NCBI GenBank assembly: GCA_964058805.1 | Contig: CAXKVV010002154.1 | Span: 77,001-141,000, forward strand | From: Schoenoplectus triqueter | Lineage: Eukaryota; Streptophyta; Magnoliopsida; Poales; Cyperaceae | Direction of reading: 5' to 3' | Length of the DNA stretch: 64,000 nucleotides | Part shown: one piece after another, positions 35,845-46,000 of the stretch | Layout: each line of letters opens with the position of its first letter | Numbering within the stretch: position 1 is the first letter of the stretch | Translations under genes and position numbers: made by a program | The notes under the pieces: model-generated | Database searches by the model: none | What the model was told of the DNA's origin: nothing | Seen by the model: only the letters and a program-made list of their open reading frames with translations

Positions 35845-36474
35845 ATGGTGCGACGTAGTGCTCGTGTCAATCCTCCTGAAGGCAACCAGCAAGCCGATCG
35901 AGATATTGAGTTGAACGAGTTGAGGCAGCATGTGCAACAACTCCAAGAGCGTCTAGCGCGCATGGAGGCCGCTGGGAACAACCGCGATGATTCCTATCGT
36001 GGCTCAGATGGCGAAACTTATGGTGACGATGATGCCGAGTTCAACCCCTTCCACGACAACCACACCTTGGTGTCCAGTGATGAAGAGGCTCTCCATCAAA
36101 ATCACACCCGAAGGAACCAGCAATTTCGACGGGCTTTTGATCTAAAAGCGGATATTCCTGTGTACGAAGGGCGCATACAACCCGATGAGTTCATAGATTG
36201 GCTCAATACGGTTGAACGTGTCTTTGAATACCAAGATGTCCCTGAGGAAGAGAAGGTGAAGATTGTTGCCATCAAATTAAAGAAGCATGCATCTATTTGG
36301 TGGGAGCAGTTGAAGATGAAGCGAGCCCGTGAGGGTAAGCAAAAAATCAGAACATGGGAAAAGATGGTGAAAGAGTTACGAAAGAAGTTTCTGCCGGAAG
36401 GGTACTTGCAAGAGGCCTTTTTTCAACTTCATGGCTTTGTTCAAGGTGAAAAAAACTGTGGCAGATTACACTGA
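35845..36474 (+). CDS. Gag, N-terminal part (frameshifted)
   Basis: Opens with MVRRSAR, followed by a Leu/Gln/Arg-rich coiled coil (about residues 25-50), an acidic stretch and the first half of the retrotransposon Gag domain (FDWLNTVERVFEYQDV-like region read here as FIDWLNTVERVFEYQDV). The start ATG is 13 bases after the primer site. The frame continues as Gag only if one base is skipped in the A7 run at 36449-36455: the downstream frame carries the second half of the same domain (TVADYTEELDHLMLKCG). A six-A run would keep one frame, so an A insertion is the simplest explanation. The ORF as it stands ends at 36474. Confidence 0.75.
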   Translation: MVRRSARVNPPEGNQQADRDIELNELRQHVQQLQERLARMEAAGNNRDDSYRGSDGETYGDDDAEFNPFHDNHTLVSSDEEALHQNHTRRNQQFRRAFDLKADIPVYEGRIQPDEFIDWLNTVERVFEYQDVPEEEKVKIVAIKLKKHASIWWEQLKMKRAREGKQKIRTWEKMVKELRKKFLPEGYLQEAFFQLHGFVQGEKNCGRLH

Positions 36475-39376
36475 AGAACTTGATCACCTCATGTTGAAAT
36501 GTGGCGTTGTTGAGCCCGAAGAACAAACCATTGCACGATATCTTCGTGGCCTTCGCAAGGAGATTCATGATGTGGTAACTTTACAGCCTTTTATCTCTTA
36601 TCATGATGTGTTTAAACTTGCCACAAAAGTTGAGAAGCAACTCAAGGAGAAAGAAGTCAGAAAAACAACGAGCTTTGGTGGTAGCCGAGTTCTCAATCGA
36701 GGCCATCCAACAAGCCATGGGAGCAGTACGCAATCAGCCAAACCAACATCAAGTGCAGTGGCCAAATTTTCAGCAAAAACCGCAACCGCAGGACCCTCTA
36801 AACCAGCCCCTAAAGCTGTTCAATGCTATCGGTGCAAAGGGTACGGTCACATCATGTCCGAGTGCCCAAACCAGCGGGTATTTACCATTATTGAAGAACC
36901 CCTAGAAGAGGAGCAAACAGATTTTGATTCTCCACCCGTGTTTGATGAGGCAGCAGATGAGGAGGATGTCATTTATGGAGATACGGGTGAGATGTTGGTG
37001 ATTAGGCGTGTGCTGAATTCCAGTCCCGTTCAAGATGATGTGTGGCTCCGTAACAATATCTTCCATACACGATGCACCTCTCATGGGAAGGTATGCGATG
37101 TTATCATTGATAGCGGGAGTTGTGAGAATGTTGTTTCTGAAATTATGGTACAAAAGTTGCCGCTTAAAACTGAAAAGCACTCAAAACCGTACAAACTCTC
37201 TTGGTTGGAAAAGGGTAAATGTGTGCAAGTTGACCAGCGTTGTTTGGTTAATTTTTCTATTGGTGAGAAGTACCGAGATGAGGTATGGTGTGATGTAGTT
37301 CCTATGGATGCTTGTCATTTACTTTTGGGGAGACCTTGGCAGTTTGATAGAAAGGTACACCATGATGGTTTTAAAAACACTTATTCTTTTGAGCTGAATG
37401 GTGCTAAGATTACTTTGGGTCCTTCTAGAATGGAAATGAAATCTAAACCAGCCCTCAAGGATAGCAATTTCATTCTCTCAAAATCTGAATTTACTGAAAT
37501 TTTTGAAGAATCCCAAATAGCCTTTGCATTGGTGGTGAAAGAAGTTAAGGGTGACAGAAATCCTCTAATACCCGGACCAGTGGTACCTTTACTTGAACAA
37601 TTTCAGAACCTTGTTCCAGATGAAATTCCAGCAGGTTTACCTCCAATGAGGAGTGTGCAACACTGCATAGATTTTGTTCCTGGTGCAATTTTGCCAAACA
37701 AAGCAGCATACCGAATGAACCCAACAGAAAATGCCGAGTTGCAGCGGCAAGTAGATGAGTTGATGAGAAAGGGTTTGGTGCGTGAAAGCATGAGTCCTTG
37801 TGCAGTTCCAGCCTTGCTTGTGCCAAAGAAAGATGGTTCTTTTCGTATGTGTGTGGATAGTAGAGCGGTCAACAAGATTACTATCAAGTATCGCTTCCCT
37901 ATTCCTCGTCTAGATGACATGCTAGATCAGCTCCATGGTGCTAGTGTGTTTTCAAAGATTGATCTTAGAAGTGGGTACCATCAGATTCGTATGAGGCCTG
38001 GTGATGAATGGAAGACAGCATTTAAGACCCGTGATGGATTGTTTGAGTGGTTGGTGATGCCATTCGGACTCTCTAATGCTCCTAGTACTTTTATGAGACT
38101 AATGAATTTGGTGTTTAAGTCTTTTATTGGCAGATTTGTGGTGGTCTATTTTGATGACATACTCGTGTATAGCACGGGTAAAGAAGAGCATTTGGAACAC
38201 CTTCACCAAGTCTTTGAAGTGCTAGCTGAACAGAAACTCTACATCAACCTCAAGAAGTGCGAGTTCCTAACCAGCAACTTGGTGTTTTTAGGCTATGTGG
38301 TTTCAGCTGAAGGTATTCATGTTGATCCTTCTAAGGTGGATGCAATTGTTTCATGGCCAACACCAGCCAACATTCATGATGTGAGAAGTTTTCATGGACT
38401 GGCCTCATTCTATCGCCGGTTCATTCGAGATTTCAGCACTCTTGTCTCTCCAATCACCGAGTGCTTGAAAGGAGGAGTATTCAAATGGACGAAGGAAGCT
38501 GAAAAGAACTTTCAGCTCATCAAGGAGAAGATGACAGCAGCCCCAATTCTTGCTTTGCCCAACTTTGAGAATATTTTTGAGCTTGAATGTGATGCATCTG
38601 GTGTAGGCATTGGTGCGGTTCTCAATCAAGAGGGTCGACCTATTGCCTTCTTTAGTGAAAAGCTTTCAGATTCACGTAAGAACTACACTACATATGACAA
38701 AGAGTTCTATGCAATTGTACGAGCTCTTGGGCATTGGAGACACTACCTCATTTCCAAGGAGTTCATTCTCTACTCCGACCATGAGGCGCTGAAGTTCATA
38801 AATGGGCAGCACAAGCTCAAACCGAGACATGCAAGGTGGGTGGAATTTTTACAAGGCTACACATTCCACATCAAGCATAAAAGTGGTGCTTCAAATCAGG
38901 TGGCAGATGAGCGTGCTAAAGCAATCAAGGGCTTGCATGAACAAGTCAGCAAGAGGATTGAGAAGCAAAATCAGAAGTATGAAAGACAAGCTAACAAGCA
39001 CCGAAGGGCTGTGATTTTCAAAGAAGGTGATCTTGTGTGGGTGCATTTGAGCAAGGAGAGATTTCCACCTGGGCGCAATGCAAAGCTCAAGCACCGTGGT
39101 GATGGACCGTTTAAAATCTTGCAGCGCATAGGTGACAATGCTTACAAGGTGGAGCTTCCCGGAGATTATGGTGTTTCATCCACATTCAATGTGAAGGATT
39201 TTTCTCCATACCATGGCGAAAATGAGCCGAACTCGTGGGCGAGTTCTTTTCAACCGGGGGAGAATGATGGCGATCAAGTCATGGCAGGTTTACATATAAA
39301 CAATCATGATCAAGGAAGCAAGTTATGGACCAGTTCTCAGCTTGAAGAACCAGGCCCAAGTCATATTTACAATTAA
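36431..39376 (+). CDS. Gag end, protease, reverse transcriptase, RNase H and C-terminal domain; integrase deleted
   Basis: A 981-codon frame. Residues 1-75 complete Gag. A CCHC zinc knuckle (CYRCKGYGHIMSEC) is at 132-145, an aspartic protease DSG at about 227-229, reverse transcriptase from about 430 with YFDDILVYS at 573-581, and RNase H from about 710 ([11 protein letters not shown]) to 825. At about 38900-38908 the frame passes from GASNQVAD straight to ERAKAIKGL, which in the older copy are about 315 codons apart. The lost segment is the whole integrase core and zinc region. The loss is in frame, and short homology (GCAGATG against GCGGATG) at its borders suggests a deletion. The last 37 codons lie in the 3' LTR. 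An ATG at 36431 is only the first in this frame; translation probably depends on the gag start. Confidence 0.85.
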   Translation: MALFKVKKTVADYTEELDHLMLKCGVVEPEEQTIARYLRGLRKEIHDVVTLQPFISYHDVFKLATKVEKQLKEKEVRKTTSFGGSRVLNRGHPTSHGSSTQSAKPTSSAVAKFSAKTATAGPSKPAPKAVQCYRCKGYGHIMSECPNQRVFTIIEEPLEEEQTDFDSPPVFDEAADEEDVIYGDTGEMLVIRRVLNSSPVQDDVWLRNNIFHTRCTSHGKVCDVIIDSGSCENVVSEIMVQKLPLKTEKHSKPYKLSWLEKGKCVQVDQRCLVNFSIGEKYRDEVWCDVVPMDACHLLLGRPWQFDRKVHHDGFKNTYSFELNGAKITLGPSRMEMKSKPALKDSNFILSKSEFTEIFEESQIAFALVVKEVKGDRNPLIPGPVVPLLEQFQNLVPDEIPAGLPPMRSVQHCIDFVPGAILPNKAAYRMNPTENAELQRQVDELMRKGLVRESMSPCAVPALLVPKKDGSFRMCVDSRAVNKITIKYRFPIPRLDDMLDQLHGASVFSKIDLRSGYHQIRMRPGDEWKTAFKTRDGLFEWLVMPFGLSNAPSTFMRLMNLVFKSFIGRFVVVYFDDILVYSTGKEEHLEHLHQVFEVLAEQKLYINLKKCEFLTSNLVFLGYVVSAEGIHVDPSKVDAIVSWPTPANIHDVRSFHGLASFYRRFIRDFSTLVSPITECLKGGVFKWTKEAEKNFQLIKEKMTAAPILALPNFENIFELECDASGVGIGAVLNQEGRPIAFFSEKLSDSRKNYTTYDKEFYAIVRALGHWRHYLISKEFILYSDHEALKFINGQHKLKPRHARWVEFLQGYTFHIKHKSGASNQVADERAKAIKGLHEQVSKRIEKQNQKYERQANKHRRAVIFKEGDLVWVHLSKERFPPGRNAKLKHRGDGPFKILQRIGDNAYKVELPGDYGVSSTFNVKDFSPYHGENEPNSWASSFQPGENDGDQVMAGLHINNHDQGSKLWTSSQLEEPGPSHIYN

Positions 39377-39927
39377 TTTACGAAACAGCAGCTCTCTGGA
39401 CAGATTCGTACGGGGCCAGTATTTTGGGCATAACTCTCTCATAAAGGCTCGGATTTGGGTGATTTAAATTTCTGTGATCAGATAATGAAATGGACTATCT
39501 TTTTTATGTTTTGAGTTTCTCCAGATTCCAGAGTCTTCTTGGTCAAAACCTCGTGTCAAGTGAGCGTGGTTACTGAGGAGCCAGCCAGCAATTAGTTTCT
39601 TGGAACTTGTCTTTTGAGTCTTTCTATGTTTTAATTATATTTGGGAATTAGCAGTAGTAGTTAATGTTGTTTTTATTGTGTTTTGATATTTGCAAAAATA
39701 GTTAAGGAGTTATTAATTAGTAGGAAGTTTCTAGAGTTGAGTTGTATGGCTATATAAAGCCTAATTTCTGAATGTAAACTCACTTGTTGAATTATTATGA
39801 AAAAGTTTATCTTGAGTTGAGTTTATCTCCTCTTTTATCCTGCTGTGAGTTGAGAGTATCCTCCAGTTGTGATTTTATAGTTGAACGTGTGCGTGTCCTT
39901 GGACGATTCATAGCTCGAACGCTATCA
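39265..39927 (+). repeat. 3' LTR of the young chromovirus
   Basis: 663 bp, reading the same as 35156-35818. It is preceded by the purine-rich primer tract GGGGGAGAA (39256-39264). The pol frame overlaps its first 112 bp. Confidence 0.92.
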
Positions 39928-39932
39928 GTCTC

Positions 39933-42091
39933 CAATGCCCAAGAGCTCGGACAATTGCATAGAACTCTTTGTCATATGTAGTGTAGTTCTTACGTGAATC
40001 TGAAAGCTTTTCACTAAAGAAGGCAATAGGTCGACCTTCTTGATTGAGAACCGCACCAATGCCAACACCAGATGCATCACATTCAAGCTCAAAAATATTC
40101 TCAAAGTTGGGCAAAGTAAGAATTGGGGCTGCTGTCATCTTCTCCTTGATGAGTTGAAAGCTCTTTTCAGCTTCCTTTGTCCATTTGAATACTCCTCCTT
40201 TCAAGCACTCAGTGATTGGAGAGACAAGAGTGCTGAAATCTCGAATGAACCGGCAATAAAATGAGGCCAATCCATGAAAACTCCTCACATCGTGAATGTT
40301 GGTTGGTATTGGCCATGAAACAATTGCATCCACCTTAGAAGGATCAACATGAATACCCTCAGCTGAAACCACATAGCCTAGAAACACCAAGTTGCTGGTT
40401 AGAAACTCGCACTTCTTGAGGTTGATGTAGAGTTTCTGTTCAGCTAGCACTTCAAAGACTTGGCAAAGGTGTTCCAAATGCTCTTCTTTACCCGTGCTAT
40501 ACACGAGTATATCATCAAAATAGACCACCACAAATCTGCCAATAAAAGACTTAAACACCAAATTCATTATTCTCATAAAAGTACTAGGAGCATTAGAGAG
40601 TCCGAATGGCATCACCAACCACTCAAACAATCCATCACGGGTCTTAAATACCGTCTTCCATTCATCACCAGGCCTCATACGAATCTGATGGTACCCACTT
40701 CTAAGATCAATCTTTGAAAACACACTAGCACCATGGAGCTGATCTAGCATGTCATCTAGACGAGGAATAGGGAAGCGATACTTGATAGTAATCTTGTTGA
40801 CCGCTCTACTATCCACACACATGCGAAAAGAACCATCTTTCTTTGGCACAAGCAAGGCTGGAACTGCACAAGGACTCATGCTTTCACGCACCAAACCCTT
40901 TCTCAACAACTCATCTACTTGCCTCTGTAACTCGGCATTTTCTGTTGGGTTCATTCGGTAGGCTGCTTTGTTTGGCAAAACTGCACCAGGAACAAAATCT
41001 ATGCAGTGTTGCACACTCCTCATTGGAGGTAAACCTGCTGGAATTTCATCTGGAACAAGGTTCTGAAATTGTTCAAGTAAAGGTACCACTGGTCCAGGTA
41101 TTAGAGTACTTCTGTAACCCTTAACTTCTTTCACCACTAATGCAAAGGCTATTTGGGATTCTTCAAAAATTTCAGTAAATTCATATTTTAAGAGAATGAA
41201 ATTGCTATCCTTGAGGGCTGGTTTAGATTTCATTTCCATTCTAGAAGGACCCAAAGTAATCTTAGCACCATTCAGCTCAAAAGAATAAGTGTTTTTAAAA
41301 CCGTCATGGTGTACCTTTCTATCAAACTGCCAAGGCCTCCCCAAAAGTAAATGACAAGCATCCATAGGAACTACATCACACCATACCTCATCTCGGTACT
41401 TCTCACCAATAGAAAAATTTACCAAACAACGCTGGTCAACTTGCACACATTTACCCTTTTCCAACCAAGAGAGTTTGTACGGTTTTGGGTGCTTTTCAGT
41501 TTTAAGCGGCAACTTTTGTACCATAATTTCAGAAACAACATTCTCACAACTCCCGCTATCAATGATAACATCGCATACCTTCCCATGAGAGGTGCATCGT
41601 GTATTGAAGATATTGTTACGGAGTCACACATCATCTTGAACGGGACTGGAATTCAGCACACGCATAATCACCAACATCTCACCCGTATCTCCATAAATGA
41701 CATCCTCCTCATCTGCTGCCTCATCAAACACGGGTGGAGAATCAAAATCTGTTTGTTCCTCTTCTAGGGGTTCTTCAACAATGGTAAATACCCGCTGGTT
41801 TGGGCACTCGGACATGATGTGACCGTACCCTTTGCACCGATAGCATTGAACAGCTTTAGGGGTTGGTTTAGAGGGTCCTGCGGTTGCGGTTTTTGCTGAA
41901 AATTTGGCCACTGCACTTGATGTTGGTTTGGCTGATTGCGTACTGCTCCCATGACTTGTTGGATGGCCTCGATTGAGAACTCGGCTACCACCAAAGCTCG
42001 CTGTTTTTCTGACTTCTTTCTCCTTGAGTTGTTTTTCAACTTTTGTGGCAAGTTTAAACACATCATGATAAGAGATAAAGGGCTGTATATT
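39933..42091 (-). pseudogene. Older chromovirus: Gag end, zinc knuckle, protease, reverse transcriptase, RNase H start
   Basis: Reads from 42091 (middle of Gag) down to the insertion point in RNase H. It contains the CCHC knuckle (near 41820-41860), DSG protease motif, YFDDILVYS (near 40510-40540) and the RNase H LECDASG motif. A TGA at 41624-41626 replaces a Trp codon of the young copy (G to A on the coding strand). Otherwise the frame is open. The other half of the gene is 33573-35155. Confidence 0.88.
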
Positions 42092-44256
42092 ATTTAAGTC
42101 GCATGATGGTAGGGGCAGAACACGGATATTCGCCGATCGAGAAGCATTGTTTAGCCTTAATCTTTGCGGTAAAGAAATTAAGGCATTACATGCTAGCCCA
42201 TAAAATCATTTTAATATCCAAGGTGGACCCCCTCAAATACCTGATGACTCGGCCAATGTTGACGGGTAGGCTGGCCAAATGGGCGATCATTCTTACTGAG
42301 TTTGACATCATCTACACACCGCAAAAGGCGATCAAGGGGCAGGCGCTGGCAGACTTCTTAGCTGCACATCCGATTCAAGATGACTCTCCATTAAAATGTG
42401 ACTTTCCCGACGAGGAAACTCTACATGTTGAAGAAGGAAATCCTATATGGGAGTTGTACTTTGATGGTGCCTCATCGATCAAGCCGATCGCAGGCCCGGG
42501 AATTCCAACTGTGCGAGCTGGCGCAGGACTAGTCTTCGTGACCCCGGAAGGCGGGATAATACGACATTCTCTAGCTTTAACCGAACCATGCACAAATAAT
42601 GAAGCAGAGTATGAGGCACTTATCGCCGGACTAGAGCTATCACTGGAGCTAGAAATCAAAGCTGTGCGCATCTTTGGGGATTCACAGTTGATAATAAATC
42701 AAATAATTGGCGAATACAAAGTCCTAAAGCTGGAGCTAATACAATATCACCAGAAGGCCATGGAATTAATGAAGAAAATCCCGTACGTGTCCATTGAGAA
42801 GGTCACGAGGGCTGTGAATGGTGAAGCAGATGCGTTGGCCAAACTCGCCAAGGAGCTGGGTGAACCAACAGAGCCGGAAATCCACATCATCGTCCGCAAT
42901 AGAAGGCCATTATCATTGTGTCAGACGACAAACAATGCAAATAATGAAGGTACTGGGCTAGAAAAGATGGAATGCCAAGAAACAATGATAACTGAAGAAG
43001 ACGATGATTGGAGACAACCGTTCATCGAATATTTCCGGCATGGCACCCTCCCTAAAGACAAAAGAATCGCTGATCAACTAAGAAAGCGGGTACTACGATA
43101 TGCGTATGTGGGCAATACGCTATACCGTAGGTCTTATGATCAACTATGGCTGAGATGCGTATCAGGGCCTGAAGCCGAGCAGGTTATGAAAGAAATTCAC
43201 TCCGGGCTATGCGGAGCACATCAGTCTGGGCCAAAAATGAAGTTAAAAATCAAGCGAATGGGGAATTATTGGCCCACGATGGTGGCTGATTGTGAAGAGC
43301 ACGCAAAGAAGTGCCGCATGTGCTAGATACATGGCCCTTTTATACATCAAGCGCCAAACCCGTTGCACCCCACAGTAGCATCCTGGCCATTTAATATGTG
43401 GGGCACAGACATAGTGGGGCCCATAGACCCTCCTAAGTCAAGAGGTCACCGGTTCATCTTGGCGGCAACGGATTACTTTACCAAATGGGCCGAAGCCATT
43501 CCACTTAAAGAAGTCAAAGCATCTGATGTGGTTAAGTTCTTCAAGACACACATCCTCTACCGATTCGGCACCCCACAACGAATAATATCTGATAACGGGA
43601 CGGCCTTCAAGATCTCTAAAGTCTATGCCCTGGCGGAGCAATTTAACATTGACTGGAGATTCTCATCCATTTATAACCCGAGAGCCAACGGCCTGGCCGA
43701 AGCCTTTAACAAAACCCTGATCAATATTATGAAAAAGACCGTGGACGGCAACCAACGAGACTGGGATAATCGTCTACAGGAGGCATTATGGGCTTATCGA
43801 ACCACGTACCGTACGCCTACGCAAGCTACCCCGTATTCTTTGGCTTTTGGGGTTGAAGCCGTTCTCCCTCTTGAGGTGGAATTACCGTCATTGCGGGTGG
43901 CTATGCAAAATGATATGACCATGGATGAATGCCAACAACTTAGATTGGACGAGTTGGATGCCATGGACGAGAAGAGATTAATAGCCCAGCAGAATCTTGA
44001 GATATATCAGGCAAAAATGGCAAGGGCTTATGACAAAATGGCGTGAGTCAGGGCATTTCAACAAGGGGAGCTTGTTCTTGTCCTTAAGAGGCCAATTATT
44101 GGCCGGCACATTGGCCCAAAATTTTCTCCGAATTGGGAAGGGCCATATGTAATTGAGAAGGTATACGGGGGCGGCGCATACCAACTCATAGACCATGAAG
44201 GTGAAAGGCCCATGCCACCGATTAATGGGCGATATCTGAAGAAGTACTACACATAG
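42092..44256 (+). pseudogene. Tat-lineage RNase H, additional RNase H and integrase, copy B
   Basis: One frame from YYLSR at 42092 to the stop at 44254. It holds the end of the ordinary RNase H (YSPIEKHCLALIFAVKKLRHY), then a second, archaeal-type RNase H (YFDGASS near 42461, NNEAEYEALIAGL, GDSQLIINQ) that is diagnostic of the Tat lineage, then integrase with an H-H-C-C zinc region (from 43197) and catalytic D, D and E with 35 residues between the last two (SDNG near 43590, E at 43699-43701). Two in-frame stops, TAG 43324 and TGA 44044, are C-to-T changes relative to copy C. The reverse transcriptase that should precede 42092 is absent. Confidence 0.9.
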
Positions 44257-46000
44257 CCCGGAGCGGGGCCGATCGAATAGTATTTATTGTAAATAAATAA
44301 GGAGGAAATAAGTGTTCGCTTACACACACGTGCACGAAACACAAACCCATGTCTAACCTCCACTTTTGCATAAAAATCTCAAAAACCTTACTTGCGCATC
44401 TGTAAATAGAATGCATCCAAAGATCTAAAACCACACAAATACATTTAGCCCTACAACAAAATAAACAAAATAGAATAAAAGATTTCAATGCCAAAACCAC
44501 GCGAGAATGTAAGGCGAGAGCCTTGGTGTTTGGGCTCATAATACAAATACCACTGGGTTTGTCCATTTGATACAGAATAAACACAAAAATGGGCAGGGTT
44601 TGCAGTTTGTCCCTCAAACTATCTGTTGCCCAATGACGAAAGTTGCTCATATTGGTCGCCTGCGGCGCAAGCCAAGGGATAGGTCGAGCAAATTGGTGGC
44701 TAGTGAATAGTCGCTTCCGAGGGCATATAAATAAATAACTCTCGTATTATTAGTAACATGTATCACTAATAACAAAAAAAAATCTGCTCTCTTCTAATAA
44801 AATAAAAGGATATCTAAGTAAAACAATAAAAACCTATTTTCCTTACTCATCAATCAAAAAAAAAATAATAAAAAAATAATAAAATCTTTTCAATAAGGGG
44901 TTGCCACCTTTGTCCCCGACACCACGAGTGTTATACAAAGCCAGGTTGGGTGCATTCATCCGTAAAAGCACCACACGCCCAAAGAAATGATGTGTCATAA
45001 TCCCACGGCGCATCATGGAGGGGTCAGATTAAGGGTTTATGCTTGTACCCGACATTTCATGTTAAACAAAGCGGCTCGCTTAAAGAAGTGACTTAGGTCA
45101 TGGAGAGCGGACCTACCCGATGAAAGCCTGTCTCGCGGGGATGCGTGATGGATGTTTGAGGGTAGCCAAAATATAAAAAACCAGGTTGGGTACATTCATC
45201 CGCAAAAGTACCACACGCCCAAGGAGGTGATCTGTTTCTAATCCCAAAATAGATCATGGAGGGGTCAGATTAAGGGTTTACGCTTTTGCCCGACATTCAG
45301 TGTCAAATAAAGTAATTCGCTTAAAGAAGTGACTCAGGTCATGGAAGCGGACCTACCCGATGAAAGCCTGTCTCGCAGGGATGCGTGATGGATGTTTGAG
45401 GGTAGGACCCCCACAAAACAAATTGAGTGGAGATGAGTGAATGTGAGTTTCCACTTTAGCACGCAACGGTGCATAAATGAGGGGAGAGTGGGTGAGCTTC
45501 CACAAATAAATGTCAACTAAATATACAAGGAGCATCCACAAAATGGTGTTATCAATTGCATCCATAATCCAATTGATACTGGTAAGTTTATCCATCAGTA
45601 ATAAAGGGATAAACGGGTTTATTCTGTACCCGGCCTAGGGGTCAATACAGACAGGTTCGGTATCCGTAAAATACCACGGTTACTTGAGTTCTGTATTGTA
45701 ATAAATAAGGAAAAACATGCATAGAATAAATGTAATAGGATGTTGTAAAATTTTCCTTTTATTATGTTAGACACTGCGAGAGAATGAAGCAGTTGTAATC
45801 GAGCGCTTTTACAAATAAGATTGGAGGTGCATAGCATGAAATCAATAAAATACTTCCTCGCGCTGCAGAGGAAGTGACGAAGGGATAACAATAAAGGCAA
45901 GCATCATCCACAACAAAGAGATCAAAGATAACAAGTGTCAAGGCATCCTATACCAAGTATAGCAAAAGAAAAGGAGAAAAGAAGAAATGAAAAGTACAAT
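44257..46000 (+). other. 3' untranslated region of Tat copy B with a tandem duplication
   Basis: No plus-strand gene. It contains a roughly 235-bp duplication (about 44939-45178 and 45179-45408). Each copy begins CCAGGTTGGGT and ends with a block in which CTACCC and GGGTAG can pair. The same duplication is in copy C at 58498-58967, so it predates the split of the copies. The open frames on the minus strand here have no recognisable domain. Confidence 0.75.

Larger units (their letters stand above)
35156..39927 (+). mobile_element. Young CRM-like LTR retrotransposon lacking integrase
   Basis: A complete LTR-to-LTR insertion of 4772 bp. It begins TGATGGCG and ends CGCTATCA, and is flanked by GTCTC at 35151-35155 and 39928-39932, a 5-bp target duplication. 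It sits inside the RNase H region of an older, opposite-strand copy of the same family. Both LTRs are 663 bp and I find no difference between them by eye, so insertion is recent. Gag and pol are present but about 0.94 kb covering integrase is missing from pol. Confidence 0.92.
33023..42091 (-). mobile_element. CRM-like chromovirus on the minus strand, interrupted and 5'-truncated
   Basis: Its 3' LTR is 33023-33684 and coding sequence runs from 42091 down to 33573, split at 35156-39927 by a plus-strand relative. The 5' LTR, primer site and first part of gag are missing: at 42091 the sequence passes directly into Tat RNase H. Since Tat reverse transcriptase is missing too, one deletion probably removed both. 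Lineage is inferred from pol similarity, an initiator-tRNA primer site in the sister copy and a coding frame that continues into the 3' LTR. Confidence 0.8.

Noticed and set aside
36449..36455. Programmed -1 frameshift at A AAA AAC
   Set aside because: A -1 shift would enter a frame reading LWQITLKN and not the pol frame, which is +1. A single-base insertion is simpler.
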